NCBI RefSeq assembly: GCF_020379485.1
Contig: NC_063450.1
Location: forward strand, 32,216,137 to 32,280,136
Reading direction: 5' to 3'
Origin: Brassica napus
Taxonomy: Eukaryota > Streptophyta > Magnoliopsida > Brassicales > Brassicaceae
Length of the DNA: 64,000 nt
In this document: positions 11,466 to 23,614 of the stretch, piece by piece
Layout of the letters: every line of letters begins with the position of its first letter
How positions within the stretch are numbered: position 1 is the stretch's first letter
Position numbers and translations under genes: made by a program
Notes under the pieces: model-generated
What the model was told of the DNA's origin: nothing
What the model saw: the letters and a program-made list of their open reading frames with translations, nothing else
Databases searched by the model: none

Positions 11466-12520
11466 ATTCGTATAATAATGTCTGCATATACATGATGTAT
11501 TAACATCATCAATATATAATAGACAATTATTATTATCATATTTTTACATAAATCATATCCCCTAAAAATTATTTGAGAAGAGATTTTTTAAAGTTTTCTA
11601 ATATGTCATCACCATATTTATTTTCATTAGAAAAAATGACAAAGCCAAAAGCCAATTGTGACATAGACATTTCCATTCAATGTTGATTTATAATTTTGGT
11701 AAGCTTTTTGAAATAAGTTAATAACTTATAAATCATCATTAAATCAAATATATTCAAATATAATATTAAAATAATATAAAAAGAAATAAAATAATATTTA
11801 CCAAAATTTCGAAATATTATTTAATTCTCTTTTCGATAATTATAGAATTTTTATTACTAAATAATTTCTTCAAAATGTATGCAATTTTTAAAAATTATAA
11901 ATTTCTAATCTAATACCATCAGTTTCCTTTTAATATCTAAATATTTTTGAAATACTATTTAGTTTTACTTTTTATAATTATATAAAATATTATTTCTAAC
12001 AAAATTTGCTTTTAATCTTATGCGATTTTATTTAATTTATTTTAACTTTTTGTCTAAATTTATTTTAAATAAAAGAAGTATATACAAAATCTAGCCGAAA
12101 TTATAATTTTAGATATATATATATATATATATATATATTTAAAATACATATTTAAAATAAAAAATCAATATTTTATTCATAATTTTTATGTTTAGTTAAA
12201 TCAAAATTTCAAAAAAAAGCTAAGAAAATAATATATCTAAATATAATTTAATTTTTTTCCGCGCATAGCATAGTAAAACACCTAGCTCTATATAATTAAC
12301 AATTATATAATACATACTCATGTCCGCACATATGTGCGGCCATCCATCTAGTTTACAATATTAGCTAAAGTTGCATTTGTTTCTTACTAAAGCGATTGGT
12401 AATGATCTTACAGAAACATTGTATCTTGTTTTATCTAACTAGATTTTGATACGCGATTCAAAGCACAGAATAATCTTTGGATGAAAATTTTATATAATCA
12501 CATTTCCTCTTTATTTTAAG
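11466..12520. other. Very AT-rich intergenic DNA
   Basis: No gene is visible. It contains an (AT)n run at about 12115-12138 and a GTCCGCACATATGTGCGGCC imperfect palindrome near 12322-12341. Confidence 0.5.
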
Positions 12521-13135
12521 TAGGCATGTGCATAAAATTCTTAACCCGAAGTCCGAACGGAACCCAAACCAAAAAATCTGATCAGTAACCGTTCCGAAAT
12601 GTAAGAAATACAATAATGGATCTTGTAGGGTGGTAACAATCATATCCAAACCCGAAGTGTTATTAGCCAAACCCGAACAAGTAAACCTAAAAACTGAAGA
12701 ACCCAAATAATCCAAAAAAATAATCAAAATGTCCAAATAAATCACAAATCTAAATATTTGAAACATAAATACATACTTCAAATATTCAGTTCTAAATTTA
12801 TTTTGAAATGATAAAAATAAGTATTAAATTATAAGTAAATACCTTAATCCAATTCTATATAAATAATTATTTATTTCTTATGTTTTGCTTTTAAATTTTG
12901 AATTTGACTTCAAATATATCCGAACCGGACCAATATAACCCTAATCCAAACAATATAGGGTTATTTTATGGGGTTTATTATGTGATACAAATTAGAACCA
13001 AAATAGATGTGTTATATCTGAAACCGATCAGTACACACAAATTTACCCGAATGAGACATAGGTGTGATATATATTTGAACCAAAATTCAAAATATTCAAT
13101 ATGTATCCCAAAGGGTACCTAAACGCCCAAGCCTA
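12521..13135. mobile_element. Degraded hAT-like MITE
   Basis: Termini TAGGCATGTGC (left) and TAGGCTTGGGC (right, inverted) match the TAGG-type ends of the elements at 2900, 5240 and 47400. Subterminal CCCGAA/CCGAAC motifs are also shared but eroded. The flanking octamers ATTTTAAG and ACTTAGAG match at only five positions, so this is an old insertion. The short open frames within are not genes. Confidence 0.55.
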
Positions 13136-13428
13136 ACTTAGAGCGTGTCGTATTTTTTGTTCAGTTAGTTTATATTTGATAAATATTTTACATGTTTGTT
13201 AGAATAACCCGTAAAACTATATTCATAAGAAGATCAATAATAACATGTTTCATCATATCATTAAATATTAATAGTAGCTACTTATTAATATTTATTTTAT
13301 CAAATATGTATATACATATATATATCTAATTTTTAGTAGTGTACCTATAAGAATTATATTGTTATGTATTTGGTGAAGGTTTTGAAGAATTTGTTTCTTG
13401 CATTTGGATTAAAGTAGTTGTATATATA

Positions 13429-13930
13429 TGAATTAGCAGGCATATATAATTATTTTTTATATTGATAAATTTAATATAAATGATTAGTTATTTAAATTTA
13501 TTGTTAATATAAACGGAATTCATTATTTAAAAAAATAGATTAGTTATTTAATTATTTAATTTTAGGTTAGGGTATATATTAATAATAATTAAGTTAGATA
13601 TAAATGAAAAATAATAGAGAAGTTAGTTTTAATAAAGCATTTAATTTATAGAATATATAAAATATAATATAAATGATTAGTTATATGAATTAGTAGGCAT
13701 ATATATGAATTAGTAGGCATATATAATTATTTTTTTATATTGAAAAATATAATATAAATGATTAGTTATTCAAATTTATTTTTAATATAAACGGAATTCA
13801 TTATTTAAAAAATAGATTAGTTATTTAATTTTTTAATTTTAGGTTAGGGTAATTAAGTTAGATATAAATGGAAATAATAGAAAAGCTAGTTTTAATAAAG
13901 CATTTCACTTTTAGAATATATAAAATAAAT
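13429..13930. repeat. Tandem duplication of a ~276-bp AT-rich unit
   Basis: ATGAATTAGCAGGCATATAT at 13429 recurs as ATGAATTAGTAGGCATATAT at 13705. The following 220-plus bases (including TATAAACGGAATTCATTATT and TTTTAGGTTAGGG) align in the same order with small indels. A partial extra copy of the first 20 bases at 13685 marks the junction. Confidence 0.8.
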
Positions 13931-13959
13931 TAAATACATTGATAAATTTATTTAAGAGG

Positions 13960-14459
13960 AATTCTCTAGGATAGTTATTTTTAGTTTATTTCACAAAAGA
14001 GCATACAAGAAAAAAAATGATCAAAAGAAGTTTTATTGAAGAGTAAATGTATTTTTATACCTTTCGAGCTAAGTTAACTAACTCTAGATATTGAATTTAG
14101 AGTTAAGGGGATTTGGTGGTGGGTATAAAATTTTAGAAAATAAAAAATAAATATTAAAAATTAAAAAATAAAAATTGTAAAGATAGTTTCAAAAAGCATT
14201 TTAGAATTTCAAAAGAAAAATTTGAAAAAAAAAATTTGAAAAAAAAATTGAAAAAATTATAAAAAGTTCGAATTTGAAACCATATAATTCAAAATTATTT
14301 TTATTTTTAATTATATTTTTTTGTTTTTCTATTTTTATTATTTATATATCTATAAAGTAAATAGTAAAAAAGTTTTTTGCCTTTTTTAATGAAACATCTT
14401 TTGGTCATTTTCTTCTGTATGGATTCTTTTTGTGACAAAAAAAATTATTTAAGAGAATT
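13960..14459. mobile_element. Fold-back MITE-like element (AATTCTCT ends), copy 2
   Basis: Same architecture as 10989-11465. The left arm begins AATTCTCTAGGATAG and the right arm ends AAGAGAATT. Inner landmarks GATCAAAAGAAGTTTTATTG and (inverted, right) GACCAAAAGATGTTTCATT pair with each other. The core is AT-rich and non-coding. Confidence 0.5.
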
Positions 14460-14891
14460 ATCCTATATATATATAAATAAATAAATTATACATATAAATA
14501 ATGTAATTTTATATATTAATCATTTACTAATCTATTAATCAGTTATACTACTTTTTGAAACTTATTCATTTATAATAGTTACATTAATAAGAACATATAA
14601 CTTCTGAAACATATTTGCTAACATATTGCTAACGCTTTGTCACTCTATCCATCAAGACCCAAGTATCCAATATCATTTTAAGTCCCCTAAAGCAAAGTTT
14701 GAAAATACAACGATTTTTATGTATAATTTTGTTTCCGGATTTCTACTGACAGTTTCTTGATTTGCAAGAACAATTTTGATGGTTAGGAAACTACTAATGT
14801 AACCAAACCCTCAAGAATCACATAAGAAAGCACTACATGCTCAATTTCATTATTCTATTAGCACAAAATACATAATATGTCTTGTGGAAAA
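14460..14891. other. Intergenic DNA downstream of the receptor kinase
   Basis: AT-rich; it probably holds the 3' untranslated region of the receptor kinase. No other feature seen. Confidence 0.4.
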
Positions 14892-17800
14892 TCATTTCTC
14901 CGAACCAGTTTGCATCTCCCCATAATTAGCAGCTCTGTTGTTGAAGGCATTGAGAAGACGGTCGCAAGCTTGTCTTGAAGTTGGTCTCTCCGGAGGATAA
15001 GTTTTTGTGCACTGAATCGCTATTTCAAGAACCTGATAAGCTGCTTCTTCTTCGCAAGGCAAAAGCGGTTTAAGCTCTGAATCAATTAGATTCTCCCTCG
15101 CTCTAGAACCAGGTGGCATCTCAAGACACGTCTCTACCCATCTTACTATATTGGTCTCTTCATCAAACACTTCATCTGTTGGCTTTTTACCAGTCACAAT
15201 CTCCATCAACACTATCCCCATACTGTACACATCGCTCTTCTCAGTGGCCTTCAACGAGTAAGCATACTCTGAAACAAAACAAAACAAAACAAAAGAACAT
15301 TAGCTTTAACAGTGGAAAACCAAATCAAGAAACTCAAGATATAAACCTGGTGCAGTGTAGCCATAAGAGCCAGCAAACAAACTATGTGATTCTGTGTTGG
15401 TGTCATTACACTCTTCAGTTAAGATCTTTGCGAGTCCAAAATCTCCCAAGTGCGCCTCCATGTTGGAGTCAAGAAGCACATTGCTGGTTTTGATATCGCG
15501 GTGAACTATAGGAGGAGCACAATCAAAATGAAGATACTCCACTCCTTGAGCCAACCCAAGTGCAATTTTCAATCTTGTTTCCCAATCAAGAACCTGCTTC
15601 TTCTTCTCGTGAAGCCAGTCCCAGACGCTTCCGTTCGCCATGTACTCATAAATCAACAGGTTCAAGCCTTCTGCTTTGCTAGTGCAGTAACCCATCAGCT
15701 TAACCAAATGTCTGTGTCTGATCGTTCCAAGCGTCTTCACTTCTATGTTGAAGCTCTTGTTTGACATCAAATCATCTTTCCAGAGAATCTTCTTCACAGC
15801 AATCGTCTCACCGTTTTTCAAATCCGCTTTGTAAACTTTTCCTGACCCTCCTGATCCAATCATGAACTCGTCGTCAAGGCCATGTGTAGCCTCCATAATG
15901 TCTTCCCACTTTATATCCGTGTTTGCAGCTCCGTTTCTAAAGAGAGGAGCTTGTGAAGAAGGAGAAGCGTTTGATGAGAATGTGCTGTTTAAAAGATCAT
16001 GACTTTGCTTGCAGAAGAGGACAACCACTAGTACCGTCAAAGCAATAGCTGCTACTGAAGACAACGCAGAGATTATAACTACGGTTTTCGCGCTAAGACC
16101 TTGTTGCTTTGATCCAGCTCTCTTGCAGGGACTAAGAGGGCTTCCACAGAGATCTGCATTGCCTACAAAAGCATCTGCATGCCATTTATAGAAAGGTTTC
16201 TTTAACCTGCCCGTTAGGTTGTTGTAAGAGAGGTTGAGATATCCTAAACTCTTCATATCCCCTATTGGCCCAGGAATGTCTCCGACAAGGTGATTGTGAG
16301 ACAGATCAAGAGATTCAAGCTTATGTAACGTCGAAATGGTTGATGGAATGTGTCCGGTGAAGTTGTTGTAGCTGAGATCTAAAGCACTTTGAAGATCTTG
16401 AAGCTGTCCAATCTCAACAGGGATGTCTCCGGTTAAGATGTTTCTCGATAACCGAAGCTCGTAAAGCTTGCTCAGCTTTCCTATGGCTGAAGGAAGCTGA
16501 CCTGAAATCTGATTCTTTCCGAGGTTAAGCACATTGAGAGCTTCCAAGTTCCCAATCTCTTGTGGTATAGAGCCGTTAAGTGAGTTACCATCAAGAGATA
16601 GCACAAGAAGCTTGGTTAAGTTGAAAATCTCACTAGGGAGTGAACCGGTGAGCTGGTTTGAAGAAAGCTTGAGCTCACCCAAGAAAGGAAGCTTTCCAAG
16701 CCACGGAGGTATAACCCCTGAAATAAAGTTATCGCTGAGATCAATGAGTGTCAGATTCTTACACAAACCGAGCTCTACTGGTATGGTTCCAGTCAGAGAA
16801 TTGCTTGAGATATCCAATAAAGACAGTGCATTGATCTTCCCTAATGTCCAAGGGATTCTTCCTGTGAATTGATTCTTCCCTAACCTTAACCGCTCGAGGC
16901 TCGGAGACTTCCCTAGATCAAGAGGTATATCTCCCTGGAATCTGTTGTCCGTGAGATCGAAGGAGAGATAAGAGCTTGAACCGCACAAGGGACTGATGGA
17001 GCCATCGAGGGTGTTGTTTGAGAAATTGATTCTTGTGAGATTCTTGAGGTTGATAAGTGAGCTCGGAAGGTCCCCCTGAAGAGAGTTGTTGTAAAGGTGA
17101 AGCTGGTCCAAGGCCGTTAAGAAGCCGAAGGAGGAAGGGATCGAACCGGTGAGGTGATTATCAGCTAAATCAAGAAGCCTCAGTTGGTGACAGTTACCTA
17201 AAGTGGCGGGAATGTTACCAGAAAACTCGTTCTCTCTCAAGTGAAGCCAAGTAAGATCTTTCAATCTTCCTATCCAAGAAGGAATCTCTCCACTGAAATG
17301 ATTCCCATACGTGTCAATCTGCTGCAGACTCGTGCAGTTCCCAATCTCAACCGGGATTTCACCGGAAAACCGGTTGTCGTGAAGTAACAGACGTTCCAGT
17401 TTGCTGAGAAAACCGATCTCTTTTGGTAACTTCCCCTCCAAGGCATTGTGAGACGGACCAAACTCTTGTAGGTTCGTTAGGTTAGATATAGATGGAGATA
17501 ACGTGCCTTTCAAGCTACAGTTGTTAATATATAAAACCGTGAGTTCGACGAGGCGAAACAACGAGTCGGGAATTTGACCGGTGAGCGTGTTGTTAGACAA
17601 GTTAAGCTCTTGTAATGACCGACATTTGCTGATTTCTGTCGGAATCTCGCCGGAAAGCTGAGTTTCAGACAAAAGCAGTAGCTTTAGATTTGTGTTGTTA
17701 GAACATAAGCTCTTTGGTAAGGAGCCAGAGAGAGGATTGTACTCTAGAACCAGATACTCGAGCTGATTCATGTTCCAGAACTCTTCATGTATCCCTCCGG

Positions 17801-18698
17801 TGAGACTGTTCTTGGACAAATCAAGGATTGTGAGACTTTTCAACTCCGTTAATGTCTTTGGAATCGAACCTTTAAGTTTGTTACCGATCAAGTAAAGGTG
17901 TTTGAGGCTGCGCAGATCACCGAGTTGACTCGGTATCTCTCCGGAGAAGCAGTTGTTTGCCAAATTGAGTGACTCGAGGTTTCCGAGTCGACTCAGCTCC
18001 GCCGGTAACGATCCGTTGAGGCTGTTCACCTCCGCGGAGAACGTAACGAGGTTGGTACAGTTTCCTAACTCGGGTGGAATCGGTCCTTCGAGGTAGTTAT
18101 GTCGTAGATACAAATACTGCATCTGAACGAGTCGACCGAGTTGACTCGGTATCGGACCGGTGAGTCTGCACGCAGCTAATCCGAGAGTCTGGAGATTGTC
18201 GAGATTCCCTAACGTCTCCGGGATTGATCCGACGAGGTCGTTGTTTCCGATTTTTAACCACTTGAGATTCACGAGTGAACCGAGTTGACTCGGTATCTCG
18301 CCGCTGAGTAGGTTAGAGAAGAGATGCAGAGTCTCCAAAGAAGAAGAGAGGTTGGAGAGAGAAGCTGGGATGGGACCTACGAGACTGTTGGACGATAGAT
18401 CGAGGTCGATTAGGTTATCAAACCGGCCAATAGAAGGAGAGATTGAACCGGTTAAGTTTAAACCGGAGAGATTTAAACCGATGACTTCACGACCACCGCA
18501 CGTGACGCCGGTCCAGTTGCAGAAATTGGAATCATCGGAGTTCCAACTCCGGAGAACCTTTTCCTCCTTTGGGTTTGTGACAAGAGACTTCTTCACTTGG
18601 AGGAGAGTTTGGAGATCGTTGCTTTGACCCGGTTGACCCGAACCCAAACCGACTGAAAAACAGAGGAAACACAGAACAAGAAGAGAGAGTCGCTGCAT
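14892..18698 (-). CDS. GSO2: GSO2/GSO1-type LRR receptor-like protein kinase (LRR-XI), two exons
   Basis: Exons 18698-15347 and 15268-14892 join across a 78-bp GT-AG intron to give 1,242 residues, close to the roughly 1,250 of Arabidopsis GSSHO proteins. A signal peptide (about 1-20) is followed by an LRR N-cap with FCNWTGVTC, then about 30 plant-type LRRs to about 835, a transmembrane segment at about 872-896 and a kinase domain at about 940-1230. The kinase has a GSGGSGKV loop, Lys969, HRD Asp1068 and DFG Asp1086, so it should be an active RD kinase. GSO1/GSO2 perceive CIF and TWS1 sulfated peptides at the plasma membrane and control embryo cuticle and Casparian-strip integrity. Assignment to GSO2 rather than GSO1 rests mainly on gene order with the next two genes. 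A CT-rich stretch (about 18890-18907) lies in the presumed 5' leader. No disabling change is visible. Confidence 0.93.
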
Positions 18699-19884
18699 TG
18701 TTATTGCTTCTTACTTCTTCTTCTTCGGGAAACAAGAAGTGTATGAAAGTGAAAGAAGATTCCACTGGTGATTAGTAGAAGTGAGACTAGTGTTGGGAAA
18801 AATAGAGAGTTTAAGAGAATTGTTGGTTTTTTTGGTTGAAGTTGATGAAACAGAGATGATTGGTCGTAAGGACGGTGCATGGGGGACGACTCTCTCTCTC
18901 TCTCTCTATAGAATATAACACGCTCAAATGTTTGATGTGTGGTGAGTTGCAAGAGAAGTAAATGCAGATAAAGCTTTGGGATCGGCTATAAAAGAAGGCT
19001 AAAAGCCTAAAACTACATAGTATAGCCTTTTAAAATGACGACACGCGGGTGTCTCTTTATATCTTCTGTCGTTTCGCTTTGATTAATTATTGACAGTGTG
19101 TGTGTGTGTGTAATTAAAGGGAAATGAATGAAGCAATGGGAAAGAGCAGACGAAGGTCAACGAGGGTCAGATGAGAGGCGTTGGAAAATGCAATTGCAAG
19201 TTTCTTACATTTATGTTGCGACTGTGCCATTGTCTCTTTGTGTTCTTTCTATAAATGCTCATAGTGATGAGATGTTTCGGATTAGCTGATTTTAGATTTT
19301 ATTAGTAGAATTGAAATTGCAAATGGTTTCAAAATCCTGAAAACTTTTTGTTGAATGTTTTTGCAAAATAAAAATTTGAAATTTATCTTTGTTTTTCAAT
19401 TACTGTGTGTCCATTTATAAAAAATTGAAAAATACTACTAGTATTTTATTCTTGTTCATATAGAATATGATAGCGTGACACACAGTAAAAGAGCCGTAAA
19501 AAATATGCTGTTGTGTTTCGATTTATCCATCTTTAACACAATTTATTTCCATTTATCTACAAAATTCAGCTTCATGAGAATTTTAGTTGTGTAAGTAATG
19601 ATAATGTGGAAGGAGACTAATGACAATGAAATAAATAAGTTATATTGTATATATATATAATGAAAGAACGATATGGCTTTGAGCATGGCCAATGCAAGAG
19701 AGCGGTTGAGACGACAGAACGATAACTTGGTTGAAGGGTACTTCTTCAAAAACATTACTCTGTTGTGAAGTCTGTTTAGCTTCATATGACTCGAGAAGTC
19801 CTCTTATGAGAAATTTGAGAAGTTGCTTTTCTATATTTACCCCTTAGATTTTCATGTATATTGTTCGGCATTTATTTATATATA
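18699..19884. other. Receptor-kinase leader and promoter region
   Basis: It holds the 5' leader and promoter of the minus-strand receptor kinase. It contains the CT run at about 18890-18907 and a (TG)n run near 19096-19110. I see no separate gene; the short open frames do not resemble proteins I know. Confidence 0.4.
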
Positions 19885-20124
19885 CTCTTTTGTTTCATAA
19901 AAATGTCATTCTAGCTTATTTTTTATTTCAAAATATACCATTCTACATTTTTAATGTAATTTTATATATTAAATATTTTTTTACTTTTTTAGCAACCAAT
20001 AGATTTTTATTTAAATCATCTCTTATTTAATTAATTGTACATTAAATAAAAATATATTAATCTTTTATACAGTTTTTTAACCTCCATCAAAATGTATCTT
20101 GACACTTTGTAAAAACAAAGAGAG
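19885..20124. mobile_element. Stowaway-like (Tc1/mariner) MITE, diverged
   Basis: The ends CTCTTTTGTTTCATAAAAATG and (inverted) CTCTCTTTGTTTTTACAAAGTG form imperfect terminal inverted repeats flanked by TA dinucleotides (19883-19884, 20125-20126). Length 240 bp and end sequence match the CTCCCTCCGTTTCA family seen nested at 47803 and 59665, but this copy is older. Confidence 0.6.
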
Positions 20125-20126
20125 TA

Positions 20127-21329
20127 TAATATACAAATTTACAGTTATATGCTAAATAATTGTTTGTCTAGATATAAAGATAGGAAATCTATGCCTTGTG
20201 GAATAACCCAAATTTTATAGTGAAGTAAAACCACAGTCTAGATTCCTATGAACTCTAAATTTTGAACAAAACAGTATTATGTTTGTCATCACCACCAAAC
20301 CCAGCAACACATTGGTTCGTTCTAACTTGTTTCTCTTTGATATTACCCCATTTAATAAAAGATTTTGCAGATGTCATCTTTGACATAAACGCAGAAGCAT
20401 CCATTTCTGAGTTTTTTTTTTTTGCTTAAAGGATATAGAGATATAAGTTTAAATGAAGGTTAAAACTTTTTGATTAACAAAAAAAATTGTATTCTTCAAC
20501 AATTCATTGTGTTTTAGATATGTATATAATTATGTTTGGTTTATCATATTCTAAAATGGATAAGTTTATCAACATCTGGTTTGAAAAGGGTGAAATGTCA
20601 TATTCAAATTGGTTATTTTTTAGGGAAAGATAAAGTGTGAAACCCTTATCTTATGGGAAACAATTATATTTTTACTTAGTGTGATGTTCTTATTTGGGGA
20701 GTTCATTCCTGAAGTATGCTTATTCTCGGTTTACATGGTTAATTGTCTTTTAGCATGTAGTTAGGTCGCTGAATCAAATCCAATTGCTTATATTTGTTTA
20801 CATACACTTTGTCTAACAATATCATCTTCGGCTTTATTTGGCCCCTACTGATAAAACCTACCCCTAAATAAGACAATATAGATAATCAATCCATCTCATC
20901 GGTTTGTGCCTTTGCTGCTTTTTTAAATATGATATGGTTGATCACGTTTACCTCCAGTTGTACTTGAAAGATAACTCGTGGAGAAAGTACATCTTTACGT
21001 GACACAGTTTTGCAGGTTTTTTAGATTAACGATTAACAAATATATTTTTCTTTTTCTATAATGCCAATAAAATTCGAATCTCTACCAGTTTTCAAAGGAA
21101 ATGAAATAACGAAATGGTATATATATTGTTTGATGTCAAACTAACATATGTTAATTAATAAATTTTTGGTTCTGAACGGTAATATCTTTTCAAATCTTAA
21201 ATCAGTTAGGTTAGGTAATGCTATTTTTTGATCAGCCAAAAAAAGTTGTCAACCATTCAGTGTCCTTTACATATAAATAAAACCTTTACAAAAGAGATAA
21301 ATTTGTAATTGTAATGTTAAGTTAGCAAA
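20127..21329. other. Intergenic DNA, no gene seen
   Basis: AT-rich, with no supported coding region. Scattered short T-runs only. Confidence 0.4.
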
Positions 21330-21403
21330 GCTTTCATAGCTCAGTTGGTTAGAGCACCCGTTTAGTAAGCGGGAGGTCTTGAGTTCAACTCTCAATGAAA
21401 GCA
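21330..21403 (+). tRNA. tRNA-Thr (anticodon AGU)
   Basis: The 74 bases fold as a complete cloverleaf. The acceptor stem GCTTTCA pairs with TGAAAGC, the D stem GCTC with GAGC, the anticodon stem CCCGT with GCGGG (one G-T pair), and the T stem TTGAG with CTCAA enclosing TTCAACT. The loop TTAGTAA puts AGT at positions 34-36, reading ACU (and ACC after A34 to I34 editing). Discriminator base is A and there is no intron. The internal A-box (TAGCTCAGTTGG) and B-box (GAGTTCAACTC) positions fit RNA polymerase III transcription. CCA is not encoded, as expected for a nuclear gene. Confidence 0.95.
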
Positions 21404-21548
21404 AATTGTATTTTAATTTTTCATTTTGTACTTTTATATTGTAAAACTTCCGAATGCTACCCCCACTACATTCGCCGACTTTTTATTTATAGCGTCTCTC
21501 GTTTCGCAGTCTCGCCGTCTCCGACTCACTAATCGCTTCTCTTTTGCG

Positions 21549-22097
21549 GTACGTTTCCCTCTCCTTTTCTTCTTCTCCGCTGACATTCGATGGATAGTCT
21601 CAGCGCTGATTGTGGAAATGGTTCCCTCAGTTTTTTTTCACTGGAGCAGGGAACGTGTTCGATGAAATGTTTCAGAGAGTATTTCTTGGATCCATAACGA
21701 AATGCTATCTGTTTTTTTTTCTCTCCGTTATTTCTTATTGCGCTTGTAACATCGTTATGATCTTTTTCGTGAATATAGACCAATTCCTCCCGTTGAACTG
21801 TAGAAACTTTACCCAGATTCGTCTGGATCTCATGCTGATGTTTCAGTTTCAGATAGAGATCTCCTGTCTTTAGAGACTAAAGTTAAGGAAACTGGACCCA
21901 GTTATGAAGGATCGTTGCTTAGTTCCCGTATTTAAGCTTAAAGTGTGTACCTTTGTATGTGACATTTACCCATCTTGGATTTAATAATAATATCACTGAG
22001 TCTCGTGATTGAGATCTTTAGTCTTTTTGTTTAACTTATCAGCATAAAAATGTGTTGGTTTTGCAAATTGGTTGATCATGTTTCTTGCTTTTAACAG
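21549..22097 (+). other. Predicted 5'-leader intron of the mS33 gene
   Basis: A GC-richer leader ending CTTTTGCG is followed by GTACGT. The 3' end is a T-rich tract ending CAG at 22097, just upstream of the mS33 ATG. Leader introns are common in plant ribosomal-protein genes. It is inferred from splice signals only. Confidence 0.5.
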
Positions 22098-22115
22098 GTA
22101 GTTTTTGAAGGAAAG

Positions 22116-23035
22116 ATGGCTAGTGGTAGCCTGAAAAATCTTGTAACTTCAGCAGTCACTGTTGGTGTGACCGAAGCTAGAGCAAGGATTTTCGGACATA
22201 TGCTTAACCCAACAGGGCAGAGGTCTCCTCATAAGATCTTAAGGAAGAAGCTTTTTGGTGATAAGGTTGCAGAGTGGTATCCATACGACATTAAGAATGA
22301 GGATCCCAATGTCTTGGCTAGAGAAGAAAAAGAGTACTCCCTATAAACTTCTTCTTTTAAGTTGTTTATTTACTTTTCCCTATTTAGTGCAAACCAGTGT
22401 AGTCAACAACATGTTATCAAGCATGCCTTAAAGTAGACTTGAGTAGAAGCAATGCCTAGTTAATATATTTCAATAAAGCTATGCCTCAATTGCAAATAAT
22501 GTTTATGCAATTTGTGTTGAGTTGAGTTGGTGGGGTAGTATTTGATAGGCCTGACGTTAGTCCAGTGTACGAGAATTGTAATCATCCAAGTGGTTGAGTG
22601 TTTTAACAGGCAGAAGGGCTGAGTCTTTTGGATTGATTTAGGAGAATTTATCATACTGTTCGTCTTTGGTGGTCTTCCTTGCTTCAGTTTGTACTCTGTT
22701 CTTCTTCCGTAATTGATTCAGAAAGTCAACAAACGGAGAATCATTTCTGGTTTGCTCGGTAGTTTATGAAATTCAGGGCATGAGAAAGCACGTAGTCTTA
22801 TGACATGAATGGTTGTGTTATGTGAGGCTTATGCCGAGCTGTGTACGCAAAGTAGCTTTAGGACAGTAGAATTGATTTTCTCTTATTTTGTGGAAGATAA
22901 TATTTTAGTAGCTTTCTAACTTGAGAGTTTGTGTATTATTGTAGGCGCTTATCGAAGCTTGAGATGTTGAAGCGTCGTAATAAGGGACCACCACAGAAGG
23001 GTCATGGAAGACGTGCTGCGAAGCGTAACAAGTAG
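22116..23035 (+). CDS. Mitochondrial small ribosomal subunit protein mS33 (S27/S33 family)
   Basis: Coding exons 22116-22333 and 22945-23035 join in frame (GA+G = Glu) to give 102 residues. The junction restores a KERLSKLEMLKRR segment, whereas reading into the intron would stop within four codons. The protein has the family's RARIFGHMLNPTGQRS core and a very basic tail ending RAAKRNK. It belongs to the small subunit of the mitoribosome and needs no obvious cleavable presequence. A 5' leader intron is likely: donor GTACGT at 21549 and acceptor TTAACAG ending at 22097, 18 bases before the ATG. Position directly after the GSO2-like gene and before the MOSC gene matches the Arabidopsis order (At5g44710 as I recall). 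Confidence 0.9.
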
Positions 23036-23614
23036 AATAAGTAGGGATTGTAGCTTCCTAAAAAAAAAAAAGCTCAGCACTTTCAGTATCAGATTCTGTT
23101 GGTTAATAATGTCAACTAGAACTTTCTTCATTAGCGAAGTCCTCTCAACATAAAATCTTCATGCTTAAACTATGCATTAGTTTACAATGATCTTACAAAG
23201 CTATTTGCTTCCCTTTTGACTTGATATGGCTTTTGTTTCTCTATTTTTCTTTTGTCTGCTTTTTTTAATTCCTTACTCTTTAGGGTGTGCAAGCTGATAA
23301 ACTTGTGCTGTGTCATAACTCAACCGTTGATTTAATTACCGAGCTACGCGTATGAGCTGTCGATGACAAAGACATTTTTTTTTTTTGTAAAATGTTGATA
23401 ACATTCCATTGAACGGTAGTCTTACAAAGTTGAAAAAAAAAAAAACCGAATCTTAGAGATGGTGGTAGCGTGGTAGTGGTAGGTGTAACCTGTCTGCTAA
23501 TATAGTGCACGTGTGTTTATTCATTCTACTACCTCTCACTCCTAAACAAAAAGATTAGTTTAAAGTCTTTGTAGGACTGTGTCAGAGAGAGTCGGCGCAG
23601 AGAGAGAGATAGAG

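Noticed and set aside
12322..12341. Palindrome GTCCGCACATATGTGCGGCC as a terminator or operator
   Set aside because: No adjacent gene; isolated palindromes are expected by chance in remnant DNA.
16534..16872. Plus-strand frames within the receptor kinase
   Set aside because: Antisense shadows of the LRR repeats.
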